7,946 nucleotides of DNA. It comes from Sva-25 sp039714995 (lineage in GTDB: Bacteria; Pseudomonadota; Gammaproteobacteria; Chromatiales; Chromatiaceae). A model generated the notes under the pieces. It worked only from the letters and a program-made list of their open reading frames with translations, searched no databases and was not told the origin of the DNA. The stretch's first letter is position 1. Each line of letters opens with the position of its first letter. The DNA lies in the NCBI GenBank assembly GCA_039714995.1, contig JBDLII010000106.1:1-7946 (forward strand), written 5' to 3'. Made by a program: the position numbers and the translations under genes. Shown here piece by piece: positions 1 through 7,419 of this stretch.

Positions 1-221
1 CAGTGGTGCGAAATCTCCAGACTCTCTATAGGCGGAGGCTTCAAAGACTGCTGTTGCTCACTGCTTCTGGATGGCTTCGTCGACGGTTATCGCGTCTCTA
101 TTTGAGATTGATCGAGATCAATTGAAAGGCGAAAAAGTTAGGGGTGCAGACAAGCTTTGTGGACAGCTGGCCAGGCATAAAAGATAAATCCACTATATAT
201 CAGTTGGTTATATCTCAATAC
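1..221. other. Non-coding stretch downstream of tRNA-Ser, no gene recognised
   Basis: No convincing gene is visible here. The best short reading frame (71-187, plus, 38 residues) has no recognisable motif and no clear ribosome binding site. Positions 107-122 form a small dyad, ATTGATC-GA-GATCAAT; its 2-nt centre is too tight for a good RNA hairpin, so if it means anything it would be a protein-binding site. The last 40 bases before the tRNA CCA end are AT-rich. DNA on the 3' side of a tRNA gene is a common place for integrated elements, but no integrase or duplicated tRNA end is seen in this window. Confidence 0.5.
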
Positions 222-312
222 TGGCGGAGAGGGTGGGATTCGAACCCACGCGGGGATTGCTCCCCCAACGGATTTCGAGTCCGCGCCGTTATGGCCACTT
301 CGGTACCTCTCC
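222..312 (-). tRNA. tRNA-Ser(CGA), CCA encoded
   Basis: Serine tRNA decoding UCG. On the minus strand the acceptor arms GGAGAGG and CCTCTCC (plus-strand 306-312 and 226-232) pair over 7 bp, with discriminator G (225) and an encoded CCA (222-224). The T arm is GTGGG-TTCGAAT-CCCAC. The anticodon loop is CTCGAAA, with anticodon CGA at plus-strand 275-277. A long variable arm with a GGGG/CCCC stem marks it as a class II tRNA, as expected for serine. All arms are intact, so the gene looks functional. Just upstream on its strand lies a gene remnant, and on the 3' side an unassigned stretch. Confidence 0.96.
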
Positions 313-329
313 GTGGGCGGATGATTTTA
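313..329 (-). promoter_or_regulatory. Possible -10 region and GC-rich discriminator of tRNA-Ser
   Basis: On the minus strand TAAAAT (plus-strand 324-329, 5 of 6 matches to the sigma70 -10 consensus) lies 11 nt before the mature tRNA 5' end and is followed by GC-rich CATCCGCCCAC. A GC-rich discriminator is typical of stable-RNA promoters under stringent control. No good -35 hexamer is found at 16-18 nt, so the call is weak. Confidence 0.3.
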
Positions 330-378
330 TCATGAATCCGGAAAATATGACTCCGAATCCATTTCCAAAACATCCACT

Positions 379-551
379 CTGCTGCCCCACCAGCTGCTGC
401 AAGCTGTAAGTATTCCAGAGACGGCACGAACCTGCCAACCAAACCTGCCTGGTTGCACATCAAGCTGTTCAGCGAGCGGATCGCCGATGTCACAGTGGCA
501 CCGTAACCCTCGAAGATGCATAATTCACGCTTCGTCAGAAGGTGTTCATTG
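379..551 (-). pseudogene. Shrunken remnant of an LplT-Aas-type gene
   Basis: This is a decayed copy, on the same strand, of the gene at 2377-5802. Positions 410-519 align without gaps to 2875-2984, with 86 of 110 bases identical by hand count. The encoded segment contains FEGYGATVTS, matching FEGYGATETS of the acyl-ACP synthetase adenylation motif of the intact gene, followed by a run similar to LNSPMYNQAGTVGKFVPGLEY. Positions 379-402 match the 3' end of the intact gene (2386-2409, 20 of 24 identical; LQQLV tail), but in a shifted frame. Positions 528-551 weakly match its 5' end (5768-5790, 17 of 24 columns; LL-x-KR). The order is collinear, so the piece looks like a full-length copy reduced by internal deletions. 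An open frame runs from 622 down to 215 but enters the tRNA and lacks every complete domain, so no functional product is expected. The middle block is secure, the 3' block likely, and the 5' block tentative. Confidence 0.85.
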
Positions 552-621
552 ATGGTCACGGTGTCTGCAGTCACCAGCAGCGTCATCCTGGAGAACAGGA
601 AAGGAAGAGTAACCCCATCCA

Positions 622-646
622 ATGCGGCAAAAGGAATACCTTATCC
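622..646. repeat. Solitary half of the REP-like repeat
   Basis: ATGCGGCAAAA, a 6-nt variable core, then CCTTATCC. The same two flanks, around a 5-nt core, form the right arm of the palindrome at 5897-5920, in the same orientation. There is no matching left arm here, so it cannot form the large hairpin. It lies upstream of the gene remnant just as the complete palindrome lies upstream of the intact gene, and about 50 nt before the nucleotidase start. Confidence 0.6.
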
Positions 647-694
647 ACGAAAAATGCTGCCCGAACCGGATAACAACAATGGGAAATCAGACCA

Positions 695-2320
695 ATGCAT
701 AGACGGCTGACTGCCTCGCTGCTGCTGTTCGCAGGAATTTTTCTTCCGCTTGCATCGCTGCATGCAGAACCTGATTCGCAGGCCCGGTCCCCGGTCACAG
801 TGTTGCTGATCAACGATGTCTACCGGCTCGACAATCTGGCCGGTATGCGCACGCTGCGCCGCACACTGGAGGCGGAGCATGGCAAGGTCCTGGTGCTGCA
901 TGCCGGTGATTTTCTGTTTCCTTCACTGCTGAGCCGCCGCTTCAAGGGCGAGCAGATGATCGACCTGATGAACCGGCTCGACGGTGATGCAGAGGCCCAC
1001 GACCCATTGATGTTCGTAACCTTCGGCAACCACGAATTCGACAAGGACCGGCTGAAGCACCACCGTCTGGTTAGCGACCGCATCCAGTCATCCCAGTTCG
1101 ACTGGGTCAGCGCCAACGTCGAATTCAGGCATGATGACCATGGCGCACCTTTGGTGCAGGGCCACAACCTGCATCCCTACCGTCTGATTGATGTGAACGG
1201 CACCCGCGTGGGGCTTTTCGGCATCACCATCGACACCAAGCACCCGGCCTATGTGGAGCGCTTCGGCAACTATGTGGAGACAAGCCGCGCAATGACAGCA
1301 AAGCTGCGTGGGCTGGGCGCCGAGCTGGTCATCGCGCTGACACATCTGACCATGGACAACGACAAGGAGCTGCTCGGTCGCCTGGGCGATGACGGACCGG
1401 ACATCATCTTCGGCGGGCACGAACACCACCGCCAGACGGCGGAGATCAAAGGGCGGCTGGCAATCAAGGCGGACGCCGATGCCGTCAGCGCCGCCGTTGC
1501 CAGGATCACACCGCGCGCGGACAAGCCGCCGCTGGTGGAGCACCGTTTTCAGATCATTCCCGGTGAAGTCGAGCCTGATCCCGTGGTTGCAGAGAGAACA
1601 ATACTCTGGGAAGCGCGTTACCAGCATGAATACTGTAAGGAGAAAGGGCTGGGAGAGCTGTGCCTTGACAAGGTAATCGGCAGAACGCAGGTCGAACTCG
1701 TGGCCGAAGAGCTGACCATTCGCCGCTTCGCGACCAATCTCGGCAACTGGGCCATGGACCTTGCCCTGGAGACGTTTCGCAGCCAGGGGGCGCAGGTCGC
1801 CTTCATCAATTCGGGCAGTCTGCGCCTCAACCGCAACATCGCGGCCGGCAGCGAGATCACACGCAGGACTCTCGACGAACTGTTCGCCTATCCGAACGAG
1901 TTGGTCCTGATCCGCATCACCGGAGCCCGGCTGAAGCAGATCGTGGCGCGCTCCGTCGAGGAGTGGTCAGGCAACGGACACTGGCTGCAGATCAGCGGCT
2001 TCGATTTTCGTCATCATCCCGGCAGGGGGCTTGTGGACAGGCTGCGGTTGCACACACCAGACGGGCCGCGTCAGCTGGCGGATGATGAACAGATCCTTGC
2101 CGTGACAAATCGCTATCTGATCGACAGTCAGGGCGACCAGGACGGTTATCTGATGCTCACACCCGACATGCTGGTCGATCCCGGGACTCCGCGAACCAGG
2201 CTGCGGGATCTGGTCATTGCGGCGCTACAGGCAGCTGAGCCGGACGGCATTGCGCCGCTGGCGGACGGACGGATCTGCAATGGAGAGTTCATCGAAGAGA
2301 CCTGCCAACGGCCGGAGTAA
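695..2320 (+). CDS. Exported 5'-nucleotidase/metallophosphatase family protein
   Basis: Predicted periplasmic bimetallic phosphoesterase of the UshA/5'-nucleotidase family (541 residues, normal for the family), expected to release phosphate from nucleotides or nucleotide sugars. Residues 1-24 form a signal peptide (RR, hydrophobic stretch, LHA cleavage site). Metal-binding motifs in the N-terminal metallophosphatase domain are D41 in NDVY, D72 in GDF, N112-H113 in GNHEFD, H217 in THL, and H242/H244 in GGHEHH. The usual DxH of the first motif reads D-V-Y here. The C-terminal nucleotide-binding domain (about 327-500) shows NSGS (372-375), FAYPNELVLIRITG, ISGF and GDQDGY. Four cysteines (C314, C323 and two near the C-terminus) could form disulfides after export. 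The start at 695 is chosen because the signal peptide follows directly; the upstream GGGA is a weak ribosome binding site. It converges on the lipid gene with a 56-bp gap. Substrate is not certain; UDP-sugar hydrolase is an alternative. Confidence 0.9.
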   Translation: MHRRLTASLLLFAGIFLPLASLHAEPDSQARSPVTVLLINDVYRLDNLAGMRTLRRTLEAEHGKVLVLHAGDFLFPSLLSRRFKGEQMIDLMNRLDGDAEAHDPLMFVTFGNHEFDKDRLKHHRLVSDRIQSSQFDWVSANVEFRHDDHGAPLVQGHNLHPYRLIDVNGTRVGLFGITIDTKHPAYVERFGNYVETSRAMTAKLRGLGAELVIALTHLTMDNDKELLGRLGDDGPDIIFGGHEHHRQTAEIKGRLAIKADADAVSAAVARITPRADKPPLVEHRFQIIPGEVEPDPVVAERTILWEARYQHEYCKEKGLGELCLDKVIGRTQVELVAEELTIRRFATNLGNWAMDLALETFRSQGAQVAFINSGSLRLNRNIAAGSEITRRTLDELFAYPNELVLIRITGARLKQIVARSVEEWSGNGHWLQISGFDFRHHPGRGLVDRLRLHTPDGPRQLADDEQILAVTNRYLIDSQGDQDGYLMLTPDMLVDPGTPRTRLRDLVIAALQAAEPDGIAPLADGRICNGEFIEETCQRPE

Positions 2321-2376
2321 TCCAGCGAAACTCCAACTCCTGATACGAATCCTCTGTCGGGATGAATGGCTACCTG

Positions 2377-5300
2377 TCAGATTTTCTGCTCCTCCACCAA
2401 CTGCTGCAGCGCGCGAAAGTCGGTCTTGCCGGTACCCAGCAGCGGCAGCTCGTCGACGTGCTGGATATTTGCCGGCACCGCGATGGCGGCGACACCCTGC
2501 TGCTGCGCCCACCTGGCAATCGCGTCGCGGTCGGCATCCGGGTTGCTGGTCACCAGCAGCAGCTGCTCGCCCTTTTTGTCATCCGGGACAGCCACGACGC
2601 CGTGTTGATGCTCTGGCCACAGCTCTGATGCCATGCCCTCGACCGCGGCCAGCGACACCATCTCGCCGGCAACCTTGGCAAAGCGCTTGGCGCGCCCCTG
2701 GATGGTGATGAAGCCCAGCTCGTCGACAGAGACGATGTCGCCGGTGTCATACCAGCCCCCCGGCGGCGGCTGCAGTTTTCCGGGAGCCTCGGCCAGCAGG
2801 TAGCCGAGCATCACATTGGGGGCGCGCACCTCCAGGCGGCCGCCCTCCTCGATGCCCGGGACCTTCTGCAGGCGATACTCCAGCCCCGGCACAAATTTAC
2901 CCACCGTGCCCGCCTGGTTGTACATCGGGCTGTTCAGCGAGAGGATCGGCGAGGTCTCGGTGGCGCCATAACCCTCGAAGATGCGCACGCCGAACTGTTC
3001 ACTCCACTGCCTGCGCGTCTGATCCTTCAGCTTCTCGGCACCGGTGAAGACATAGCGCAGGCTGTAGAAGTCGTAGGGATTGGCAAAGCGGGCGTAGCCG
3101 GCCATGAAGGTATCTGTGCCGAACATCATCGTGGCGTTGCTGTCATACACCAGTTCGGGAACGATGCGGTAGTGCAGCGGCGAGGGGTAGAGGAAGACCT
3201 TCACGCCGGAGAGCAGCGGCAGCAGGGTGGCGCAGGTAAGGCCGAAGGAGTGGAACATCGGCAGCACGTTGAAGACGATATCCTTCGGCCCGAAGTCGAT
3301 CATCGCCGACACTTGGTAGCGATTTGCCTGCAGGTTGACGTGGCTCAGCACCACCCCCTTGGGATGGCCCTCGGTTCCGGAGGTAAAGAGAATCACGGCG
3401 GGGCTCTGCGCAACCCGCTGCCTGCAGTTCAACAGGTAGGCAAGGCGCGGCAGCTGGCCACTGACGAAGCCAAGCAGTTTATCCACCGCACCGATGGACG
3501 CCACCACATCCTCAAGGTAGCGCAGGCGTATTCCCTGTGCCTCGATCATCTCCGCCAGCTCTTCGAAACCTCCCGCCTCGATGAACTGCCGGGAGCTGAA
3601 AACGGTCCTGATCTCGGCAGTGCTGCAGCCGCTGAGCAGGTTGTGGCTGCCGGTGGAGAAGTTCAGCATCGCCGGCACCCGTCCGAACGCCTGCAGGCCG
3701 AAAAAAGCCGTTACAGCAGCCACCGTGTTGGGCAGCAGCAGGCCGACATGTTCAGCGGCGGTTGTCTCGCGCGCCATGGCGCGGCCGAGAACAAAGCTGC
3801 CGATCAGCAGTTTCCGGTAGCTGACCGGTTCACGCTTGATATCCTCCAGCACGGTATGCGATGCACCGTGGATATCCCGGGCGTCGATCAGCGAGTGAAA
3901 CAGCGTGCGGCGGTAGTCGCTGGTCTCGAACATCATGTCGGTCATCAGCTCGGTGAGCCGGCGGCCGGCCAGGCTGCGGCGCTCGCGGCTTCTGAGTTCT
4001 GCGGGGATATCGAGCCGCGTCGGCGGCAGGAAGTGGACATGGATCCTTGGAAACCAGCGGATCTTGACCTTGCCGGCCAGCCTTGAGAAGGGTGTGTACT
4101 GGGCGCCGTCGAGACGCACCGGAACGATGACGGCCTGCGCCTTGTCGGCCACCATGCCTGGCCCCTCGAAAACCTTCATCAGGGCGCCGGTGACGGTGAT
4201 GCGCCCCTCGGGGAAGATCACCACCTTCTCGCCGCGTTTGACGGCGTCGATCAGCGTGCGCGTCGAGAGCGGGTTGACCGGATCGACGGGTATGGTCCTG
4301 GCCATGGAGAGAAAGAACTTCACCAGCCTGTTTCTGGCCACATAGGTATCGATGGCGAATGTCAGGTCCTCCGGCACATAGGCGGCGATCAGCGCTGCAT
4401 CGAGAAACGACTGGTGGTTGGCGACGATCAGCACCCTGTCTCCGGCGTCCAGCAGGTTCTTCACCCCGGTGACCTCGACGCGATAGAACATCTGCAGCAG
4501 CCAGGCAACGAATCCGCGCGCCAGCGCGCCGGGCAGCAGGCGGGTGATGTAGATGGCCACCATGCCGTTGAGTAGCGCAATGACCAGGAAGATCTGCGGA
4601 ATGGTCAGTTCAAGCGACACCAGCAGCGCCGTTCCCAGCGCCGAGACGACCATGAAGAGGGCGTTGAAGATGTTGTTGGCGGCAATATTGCGGGCGCGAT
4701 GTCCCGCCTGGCTGTGGTGCTGCAGCAGGGTATTCAAGGGAACGATATAGATGCCCCCGGAGATGGCGATCAGCAGGAAATCGGCAACCACACGCCACCC
4801 CTGCAGGCTGTCGAGGAACAGGGGTATCGTCAGCAGCGCCGCACTGTCAGGCGTGAAGGCGCGGCTGGCAAAAAAGAGGTCGACGGCAAAGAGCGTCATT
4901 CCCAGCGCTCCCAGCGGAACGAAGGTGGCATGCACTGCGCCCTTCAGCATGCTGTTGCACAGCAATGAGCCCAGCGCCACACCGATGGAAAAGAGCATCA
5001 GCAACAGCGTCGCCAGGTTCTGGTCGCCGCCGAGCACATCCTTGGCAAAGGGGGTCACTTCGGTGAGAAAGGTGGCGCCGACGAGCCAGAACCAGGAGAT
5101 CGCCAGGATGATCAAAAAGATCTCTTTTTGACTGTGAGCGTAGCGCAGCATCTCCCAGGTCGAGGTGAAGACGTTATAGTCCACCTTCAGATCCGGAACC
5201 ATGGGGCCGGTCGAGGGGATGAAGCGGCTGGCGATCCAACCGGCCACCGCGACGCCGATGATCAGCAGCGACACCAGCATGGCGCCGTTCTGCTCCAGCA

Positions 5301-5802
5301 CCACCTTGCCGGCGATGGTGCCGAGCAGGATGGCAAGAAAGGTGCCGGCCTGCACCAGGCCGTTGCCGCCGAGCAGTTCCCCGGCTTTCAATTGCTCCGG
5401 CAGGATACTGTACTTGAGCGGGCCGAAGAAGGCCGACTGGGTGCCCATCAGAAACAGCAGCACCATCAGGTACCAGACGCTTTGCAGCATGAAGCCGATG
5501 CCGGCGGCGATCATCAGTACCAGCTCCGTCAGTTTGAGCAGGCGGATCAGCGTCACCTTGTCGAACTTCTCGGCCAGCTGCCCGGCTGTGGCTGAAAAGA
5601 GAAAAAAGGGAAAGATAAAGATGCCGCCGGCAATGGCAACCAGCAGCGGCGCGTTCAGGCCCGAGCGATCGGCCAGCACAAAGGTGACCAGGAACAGTAT
5701 GCCGTTCTTGAAGACATTGTCGTTGAATGCTCCCAGCGCCTGGGTGATGAACAGCGGCAGAAAGCGCCGCTTGCCGAGAAGTGTGAATTGATTTTCAGCC
5801 AT
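2377..5802 (-). CDS. aas: Fused LplT-Aas: lysophospholipid transporter, acyltransferase and acyl-ACP synthetase
   Basis: Inner-membrane protein of 1141 residues, about the sum of E. coli LplT and Aas. Expected role: flip lysophospholipid (mainly 2-acyl-glycerophosphoethanolamine) inward, activate a fatty acid with ATP onto bound ACP, and re-acylate the lipid. Residues 1-420 are an MFS transporter with about 12 hydrophobic segments and GAFNDNVFKN near the start, typical of LplT. Residues about 430-630 are a PlsC domain with NHQSFLD (H463, D468; HX4D), FPEGRIT (530-536) and VIVPVRLDGA (558-567). Residues about 640-1141 are an AMP-binding synthetase with ILFTSGTEGHPKG (804-816), GYGATETSP (944-952), YDTGD (1018-1022), GR (1036-1037) and catalytic lysine K1126 in GTGK. 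FPEGRIT followed by TGALMK closely resembles E. coli Aas. The ATG at 5802 is preceded by AGGA at 7 nt. It lies downstream of, and on the same strand as, the patatin-like lipoprotein gene, with a REP-like palindrome between. All key residues are present, so it should be active. The symbol follows the acyltransferase-synthetase part. Confidence 0.95.
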   Translation of the reverse strand: MAENQFTLLGKRRFLPLFITQALGAFNDNVFKNGILFLVTFVLADRSGLNAPLLVAIAGGIFIFPFFLFSATAGQLAEKFDKVTLIRLLKLTELVLMIAAGIGFMLQSVWYLMVLLFLMGTQSAFFGPLKYSILPEQLKAGELLGGNGLVQAGTFLAILLGTIAGKVVLEQNGAMLVSLLIIGVAVAGWIASRFIPSTGPMVPDLKVDYNVFTSTWEMLRYAHSQKEIFLIILAISWFWLVGATFLTEVTPFAKDVLGGDQNLATLLLMLFSIGVALGSLLCNSMLKGAVHATFVPLGALGMTLFAVDLFFASRAFTPDSAALLTIPLFLDSLQGWRVVADFLLIAISGGIYIVPLNTLLQHHSQAGHRARNIAANNIFNALFMVVSALGTALLVSLELTIPQIFLVIALLNGMVAIYITRLLPGALARGFVAWLLQMFYRVEVTGVKNLLDAGDRVLIVANHQSFLDAALIAAYVPEDLTFAIDTYVARNRLVKFFLSMARTIPVDPVNPLSTRTLIDAVKRGEKVVIFPEGRITVTGALMKVFEGPGMVADKAQAVIVPVRLDGAQYTPFSRLAGKVKIRWFPRIHVHFLPPTRLDIPAELRSRERRSLAGRRLTELMTDMMFETSDYRRTLFHSLIDARDIHGASHTVLEDIKREPVSYRKLLIGSFVLGRAMARETTAAEHVGLLLPNTVAAVTAFFGLQAFGRVPAMLNFSTGSHNLLSGCSTAEIRTVFSSRQFIEAGGFEELAEMIEAQGIRLRYLEDVVASIGAVDKLLGFVSGQLPRLAYLLNCRQRVAQSPAVILFTSGTEGHPKGVVLSHVNLQANRYQVSAMIDFGPKDIVFNVLPMFHSFGLTCATLLPLLSGVKVFLYPSPLHYRIVPELVYDSNATMMFGTDTFMAGYARFANPYDFYSLRYVFTGAEKLKDQTRRQWSEQFGVRIFEGYGATETSPILSLNSPMYNQAGTVGKFVPGLEYRLQKVPGIEEGGRLEVRAPNVMLGYLLAEAPGKLQPPPGGWYDTGDIVSVDELGFITIQGRAKRFAKVAGEMVSLAAVEGMASELWPEHQHGVVAVPDDKKGEQLLLVTSNPDADRDAIARWAQQQGVAAIAVPANIQHVDELPLLGTGKTDFRALQQLVEEQKI

Positions 5803-5807
5803 AGCTG

Positions 5808-5813
5808 TTTCCT
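5808..5813 (-). promoter_or_regulatory. Strong ribosome binding site of the lplT-aas fusion
   Basis: On the minus strand AGGAAA is followed by CAGCT and then the ATG at 5802, so the AGGA core has a 7-nt spacer. This fixes the start, and the LplT N-terminus follows directly. The run CAGGAAACAGCTATG happens to equal the lacZ initiation region. Confidence 0.7.
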
Positions 5814-5845
5814 GAAAGGGTATTGGGTTACGGTGCGCTCAGTTT

Positions 5846-5928
5846 GTAGGGGGGATAAGCGACAGCGCATCCACCATGATTCAGTCACAATGGTGGATGC
5901 GGCAAAAAGACGCCTTATCCCCCCCTAC
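5846..5928. repeat. REP/BIME-like palindrome between patatin and lplT-aas genes
   Basis: Imperfect inverted repeat of 83 nt. The left arm (5846-5877) begins GTAGGGGGGATAAG and ends GCATCCACCAT. The right arm (5890-5928) begins ATGGTGGATGC and ends CTTATCC followed by a C-run and TAC. The outer 14 and inner 11 bases pair, with a one-base bulge in the G/C run and an unpaired middle containing AAAAA. The loop is 12 nt (5878-5889). GTAGGG-x-GGATAAGCG with GCGCATCCACC resembles a REP family I know from gammaproteobacterial genomes, usually mobilised by RAYT transposases; that link is from memory. In the transcript it would form a stable stem and could separate or stabilise the two cistrons. It is not a classical terminator, as no T-run follows on the minus strand. 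Confidence 0.8.
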
Positions 5929-5968
5929 GGATCCTCGCCCCTGCTTCCTGCTCGGGGTCATTGAAACG

Positions 5969-7351
5969 TTAGAGTTTTGTCGCTCCCATATCCCTGAGCA
6001 GCTTCTGGTATTCAGGGTGCTCGCGCATCAGCCGCCCACCGAGTTCAACCAGGCGGTCGACCTGCTCGCCTTCCAGTGAAAAGCTGGTGGGAATGCTGTT
6101 AAAAAAGGAGACTTCGTGTGGGTCTTTCAGGGATTGAAAATCCAGCTCGATATAGTAGGGCGTAATCGGATGGCCTGCTGGCGTGACCATTGTGGCCCAT
6201 TTTTTTATCTCGCTTTTCACCAGTTCGTTGGTTTCGGTGTTGTAGAGATGCAGCTGCATATCGGTCAGCGCGTTGAAGCTGTTGCCAATGGAGGGCATTC
6301 TGCGGCTTTTGCCGATATCCGTCGGCGTAGTCGTCGAGGCGTTGACGACAATAATCACAATACGCTTGACGTGTTCACTACCCCTCAGATGGCTGTAGCT
6401 ATCGCTGGAAGTACCCCTGAGCAGGGCGACCCGGTGCAGGGTGCGCACACCAAGATTGTCTGTCACACCACCATCGACCAGGGTGACATAGGGCCTGTCG
6501 GGATGCTCCATGTAGTAATTCATGCTCTTCACATACGCATTCAGGCGCTCATCATCGGAGTGTCTGGCGCGCTGTTCCGCCCGTTGCAACCACAACGGTT
6601 TGGCGCCATAGCAGTCTGGATTGCTCTCGATCAGGATCGGTTCAAACAGAATCGGCACCGCGGACGATGCCGCGACAGCCCTGGCAATCTTGAACGAGGA
6701 GATATCGGAGCAGAGAACATCGAATTGCGGTTGTACGAAGACAAACTGGCTCCTGGCGTTGAGGTCCGAGGCGTTGATAAGAATCAGCGGGCCATCGGTG
6801 CGTTGCAGATCGGCGTAGGTCTTCCCGTGAAAGATGTTCTTGTCGTAGTACCTGATCGCCTCCTCTGTGCGGCTCGTCGCCTTGACCGCCCGGCCGACGA
6901 AGCCGGTGAAGCTCAACACCAGGTCTTTCAGGGCTGCCTGCACATCCTTTTTCAGAAATACCTGTTCGAAATCATCGAAGATCCGGTCGCCAAACAGCCC
7001 GTAATAAGCCGCCGTGAAACTGCCGCCGGAGACCGAGCTGATTTGATCCACCTCGTCGAGTATGCGCTGATTCCGGCCTCCGGCGAGAAAGGTGGTATCG
7101 CGCAACTCCTTCAGGACGCCATAAGAGAGAGCTGCGGCCCTGGTGCCCCCGCCCGAAAAGGCCAGCACAAGCTCGGTTTCCCCCCTGTCGTGCACCCTGC
7201 CATGCTGTTCCATGCTGTATCCATGCGGCGTATCCGGCACATGCTGCAGCGGCCGGTTCTCGATCTTGCCAATAGTGGCGCAGGAGGTCATCAGTGCTGC
7301 TGAAGCAGCAAGCATCAGGACAAGGGGGAGACGTTTGAATGTTGAATGCAT
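5969..7351 (-). CDS. Patatin-like phospholipase lipoprotein
   Basis: Predicted membrane-anchored serine acyl hydrolase (460 residues) of the patatin family, expected to cleave acyl chains from phospholipids. The start at 7351 gives a proper lipoprotein signal: KR, hydrophobic stretch, then lipobox LMTS-C24. AGG lies 7 nt before this ATG. A longer frame begins at 7408 but would bury the signal. The patatin domain runs from about residue 60 to 305: oxyanion glycine motif SGGGTRA (66-72), nucleophile S108 in SVSGGS, where the first glycine of the usual G-x-S-x-G is S106, and catalytic aspartate D293 in DGG (293-295), followed by VTDNLG. The C-terminal 150 residues are not assigned. Residue 25 is Ala, so Asp-type inner-membrane retention is not indicated and sorting to the outer membrane is likely. 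The neighbouring lplT-aas fusion could recycle its lysolipid and fatty-acid products. The exact substrate is unknown. Confidence 0.9.
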   Translation of the reverse strand: MHSTFKRLPLVLMLAASAALMTSCATIGKIENRPLQHVPDTPHGYSMEQHGRVHDRGETELVLAFSGGGTRAAALSYGVLKELRDTTFLAGGRNQRILDEVDQISSVSGGSFTAAYYGLFGDRIFDDFEQVFLKKDVQAALKDLVLSFTGFVGRAVKATSRTEEAIRYYDKNIFHGKTYADLQRTDGPLILINASDLNARSQFVFVQPQFDVLCSDISSFKIARAVAASSAVPILFEPILIESNPDCYGAKPLWLQRAEQRARHSDDERLNAYVKSMNYYMEHPDRPYVTLVDGGVTDNLGVRTLHRVALLRGTSSDSYSHLRGSEHVKRIVIIVVNASTTTPTDIGKSRRMPSIGNSFNALTDMQLHLYNTETNELVKSEIKKWATMVTPAGHPITPYYIELDFQSLKDPHEVSFFNSIPTSFSLEGEQVDRLVELGGRLMREHPEYQKLLRDMGATKL

Positions 7352-7419
7352 CGCTGTGCCTGTCAGGAAGATATCCATTGTGCAGGGAAATGACGCCGGC
7401 GCCTGCAACAGATGGAGCT

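Noticed and set aside
71..187. 38-codon plus-strand frame left of the tRNA
   Set aside because: No ribosome binding site, motif or recognisable similarity; short frames like this occur by chance.
215..622. 135-codon minus-strand open frame
   Set aside because: It reads through the tRNA-Ser and contains only a fragment of the acyl-ACP synthetase domain; treated as a gene remnant, not a working gene.
3172..4086. 304-codon plus-strand open frame opposite lplT-aas
   Set aside because: Antisense shadow of a well-supported gene, rich in Q, H, R and A as expected from GC-rich antisense frames.
5800..5814. CAGGAAACAGCTATG equals the lacZ start/M13 reverse primer region
   Set aside because: Match is only 15 nt and made up of a consensus ribosome binding site and start codon; flanking sequence is not vector, so contamination is not supported.
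5930..5968. CCCC/GGGG pairing downstream of the patatin-like gene as a terminator
   Set aside because: Stem is only about 4-6 bp with mismatches and no T-run follows on the minus strand.
6116..7303. 395-codon plus-strand open frame opposite the patatin-like gene
   Set aside because: Composition is unlike a natural protein, it has no motif, and it lies entirely antisense to a gene with full patatin motifs.
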